Assembly: GCA_945876515.1 (NCBI GenBank) | Contig: CAMCPF010000102.1 | Location: forward strand, 1-8,862 | DNA: 8,862 bases | Direction of reading: 5' to 3' | DNA from: Candidatus Kuenenia stuttgartensis | GTDB lineage: Bacteria; Planctomycetota; Planctomycetia; Pirellulales; UBA1268 | Shown here: in pieces, positions 7,736 through 8,862 of the stretch | Layout: every line of letters starts with the position of its first letter | How positions within the stretch are numbered: the stretch's first letter is position 1 | The notes under the pieces: generated by a model | Told to the model about the DNA's origin: nothing | Seen by the model: the letters and a program-made list of their open reading frames with translations, nothing else | Databases searched by the model: none | Program-made: the position numbers and the translations under genes

Positions 7736-8845
7736 TCGATCTGGTTCGTGGCAATGGTGCTCGGCCTCTGGACTTCGACCGCGGCGGCCGGCGACTGGCC
7801 ACAGATCTTGGGACCCAATCGCGATGGGCATGCGGCGGCCGACGAGAAACTGGCAGCGACCTGGCCTGCGGCCGGGCCGCCGGTGGTGTGGAGCCGCGAC
7901 GTGGGCGCCGGGTATGCGGGCATCGCCGTCGCCGGCGGGCGAGCGTATCTGTTTCACCGCGTGGGCGACACCGAACGCGTCGAGGCGCTCGACGCGGCGA
8001 CGGGCAAGGTCGTGTGGAAAGACAGCGGGCATCCGACCGCGTTTCAGCCGCAGGTGGGCGGGGGCGACGGCCCCTTGTGCACGCCTGTCGTGGCGGGAGA
8101 CCGCGTGGTCGTGTTCGGTGCTGCGGGCACGCTCGTCTGCCTCGACGCCCAGACGGGCCGACGGCAGTGGATGCGGGAGACGCATCGTGAGTTCGGCGCG
8201 GCCGAGGGCTATTTCGGCGCGGGCTCGACGCCGCTGGTCGTGGGCGGGCGGGTGATCGTGAACGTCGGCGGGGCGAAGCAGGACGCGGGCCTCGTGGCCT
8301 TCGATTTGACCACGGGGCAGACGGCCTGGCAGGCGGTCGCCGATGCCGCGAGCTACTCCGCCCCGGTGGCGGTGGAGGTGGCCGGCAGGCCGCACGTGCT
8401 GGCCGTGACCAGGCTCTCGTGCGTACTCGTCGATCTCGCGACGGGCGAGATCCGCTGGCGGTTTCCCTTCGGCCAGCGGGGCCCGACCGTGAATGCCGCC
8501 ACGCCGGTGGTGCTGCCCGGGGGGCGGCTTCTGGTCTCGGCGGCCTACGGGATCGGCACGGTCTGCGCGGCCTTCGACGGGCGGGCTGTGACGCCGATCT
8601 GGGAGGGCGTCGATTCGCTCGCCACCCAATACTGCACTCCGATCCTTGTGGCGGGTCAGCTCTATGCGATCGACGGCCGTGACGACCTGCCGCCTGCCGA
8701 CTTCAAGTGTCTCGATCCGGCCACGGGCCGCGTCCTGTGGAAGGAGCGGGGCTTTGGCTACGGCACGCTTGTCGAAGCCGACGGCAAACTCCTCCTGGCG
8801 AAGACCGACGGCGAACTGCTGCTCGTCGAGCCCGCGCCGAAATAG
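7652..8845 (+). CDS. Secreted PQQ-type (BamB-like) beta-propeller repeat protein
   Basis: The product (397 residues from ATG 7652) has a hydrophobic export segment, IWFVAMVLGLW, with probable cleavage at STAAA|GD. The mature protein starts GDWPQILGPNRDG, a hallmark of planctomycete PQQ-like proteins. At least six propeller blades carry the D..TG..W signature: DAATGKVVW (114-122), DAQTGRRQW (165-173), DLTTGQTAW (218-226), DLATGEIRW (261-269), FDGRAVTPIW (308-317, degenerate) and DPATGRVLW (355-363). A final strand, DGELLLVE, comes just before the TAG. Such proteins act in the periplasm or at the envelope, often as scaffolds; no PQQ cofactor or dehydrogenase residues are evident. The start is uncertain. 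ATG 7490 overlaps the kinase stop (ATGA) but gives a long repeat-encoded leader. ATG 7652 sits at the edge of the 49-bp repeat. TTG 7706, GTG 7748 and ATG 7754 are shorter options. The C-terminus may lack a last blade. Confidence 0.85.
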   Translation: MPASLSASCLRSLTTPARLARATRRGLESIWFVAMVLGLWTSTAAAGDWPQILGPNRDGHAAADEKLAATWPAAGPPVVWSRDVGAGYAGIAVAGGRAYLFHRVGDTERVEALDAATGKVVWKDSGHPTAFQPQVGGGDGPLCTPVVAGDRVVVFGAAGTLVCLDAQTGRRQWMRETHREFGAAEGYFGAGSTPLVVGGRVIVNVGGAKQDAGLVAFDLTTGQTAWQAVADAASYSAPVAVEVAGRPHVLAVTRLSCVLVDLATGEIRWRFPFGQRGPTVNAATPVVLPGGRLLVSAAYGIGTVCAAFDGRAVTPIWEGVDSLATQYCTPILVAGQLYAIDGRDDLPPADFKCLDPATGRVLWKERGFGYGTLVEADGKLLLAKTDGELLLVEPAPK

Positions 8846-8862
8846 CCCTCGGCCGCGCCGAA

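Noticed and set aside
6786..8629. Long minus-strand frames opposite the kinase and propeller genes
   Set aside because: They are composition-driven shadows. The plus strand shows clear membrane helices and propeller blades.

Overview
The window reads as chromosomal DNA of a high-GC planctomycete (Planctomycetota, probably Pirellulales-like, though the order is a guess). The clues are an RNA polymerase sigma factor directly followed by a membrane-bound Hanks-type Ser/Thr kinase, a secreted beta-propeller protein that begins with the DWPQ...GP.RDG motif common in planctomycete PQQ-like proteins, a type III glutamine synthetase, and strongly GC-rich codon use that leaves long open frames on the antisense strand.

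Layout. Positions 1-143 hold a dispersed repeat that continues past the left edge. Three minus-strand genes follow, in transcription order from the right: a secreted S41 (carboxy-terminal processing) protease (4806-3103), type III glutamine synthetase glnN (3007-836) and the 16S rRNA methyltransferase gene rsmG (839-144). glnN and rsmG overlap by 4 bases (GTGA), so they are probably translationally coupled. The protease and glnN are separated by 95 bases that carry two small hairpins, a possible -10 box and a good Shine-Dalgarno sequence. The divergent control region 4807-5059 separates this block from three plus-strand genes: an ECF-like sigma factor (5060-5722), a Ser/Thr kinase with a six-helix membrane domain (5799-7493) and a secreted PQQ-type beta-propeller protein (about 7652-8845). 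A repeat cluster at 7530-7735 lies between the last two genes. It contains a perfect 49-bp copy, in inverted orientation, of the repeat at the left edge.

How the genes may work together. RsmG and GlnN are housekeeping proteins (ribosome modification, ammonium assimilation), and the protease acts in the cell envelope. The sigma factor-kinase pair fits the planctomycete pattern in which an ECF sigma factor is paired with a Ser/Thr kinase rather than a classical anti-sigma factor. The kinase has no extracytoplasmic sensor domain, only clustered membrane helices, so any stimulus is probably sensed in or near the membrane. I found no transposase, tRNA, rRNA, CRISPR array or phage gene. The most unusual non-genic signal is the repeat family in inverted orientation at both ends of a roughly 7.5-kb block. 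I do not see strong evidence for a wholly new multi-gene system.
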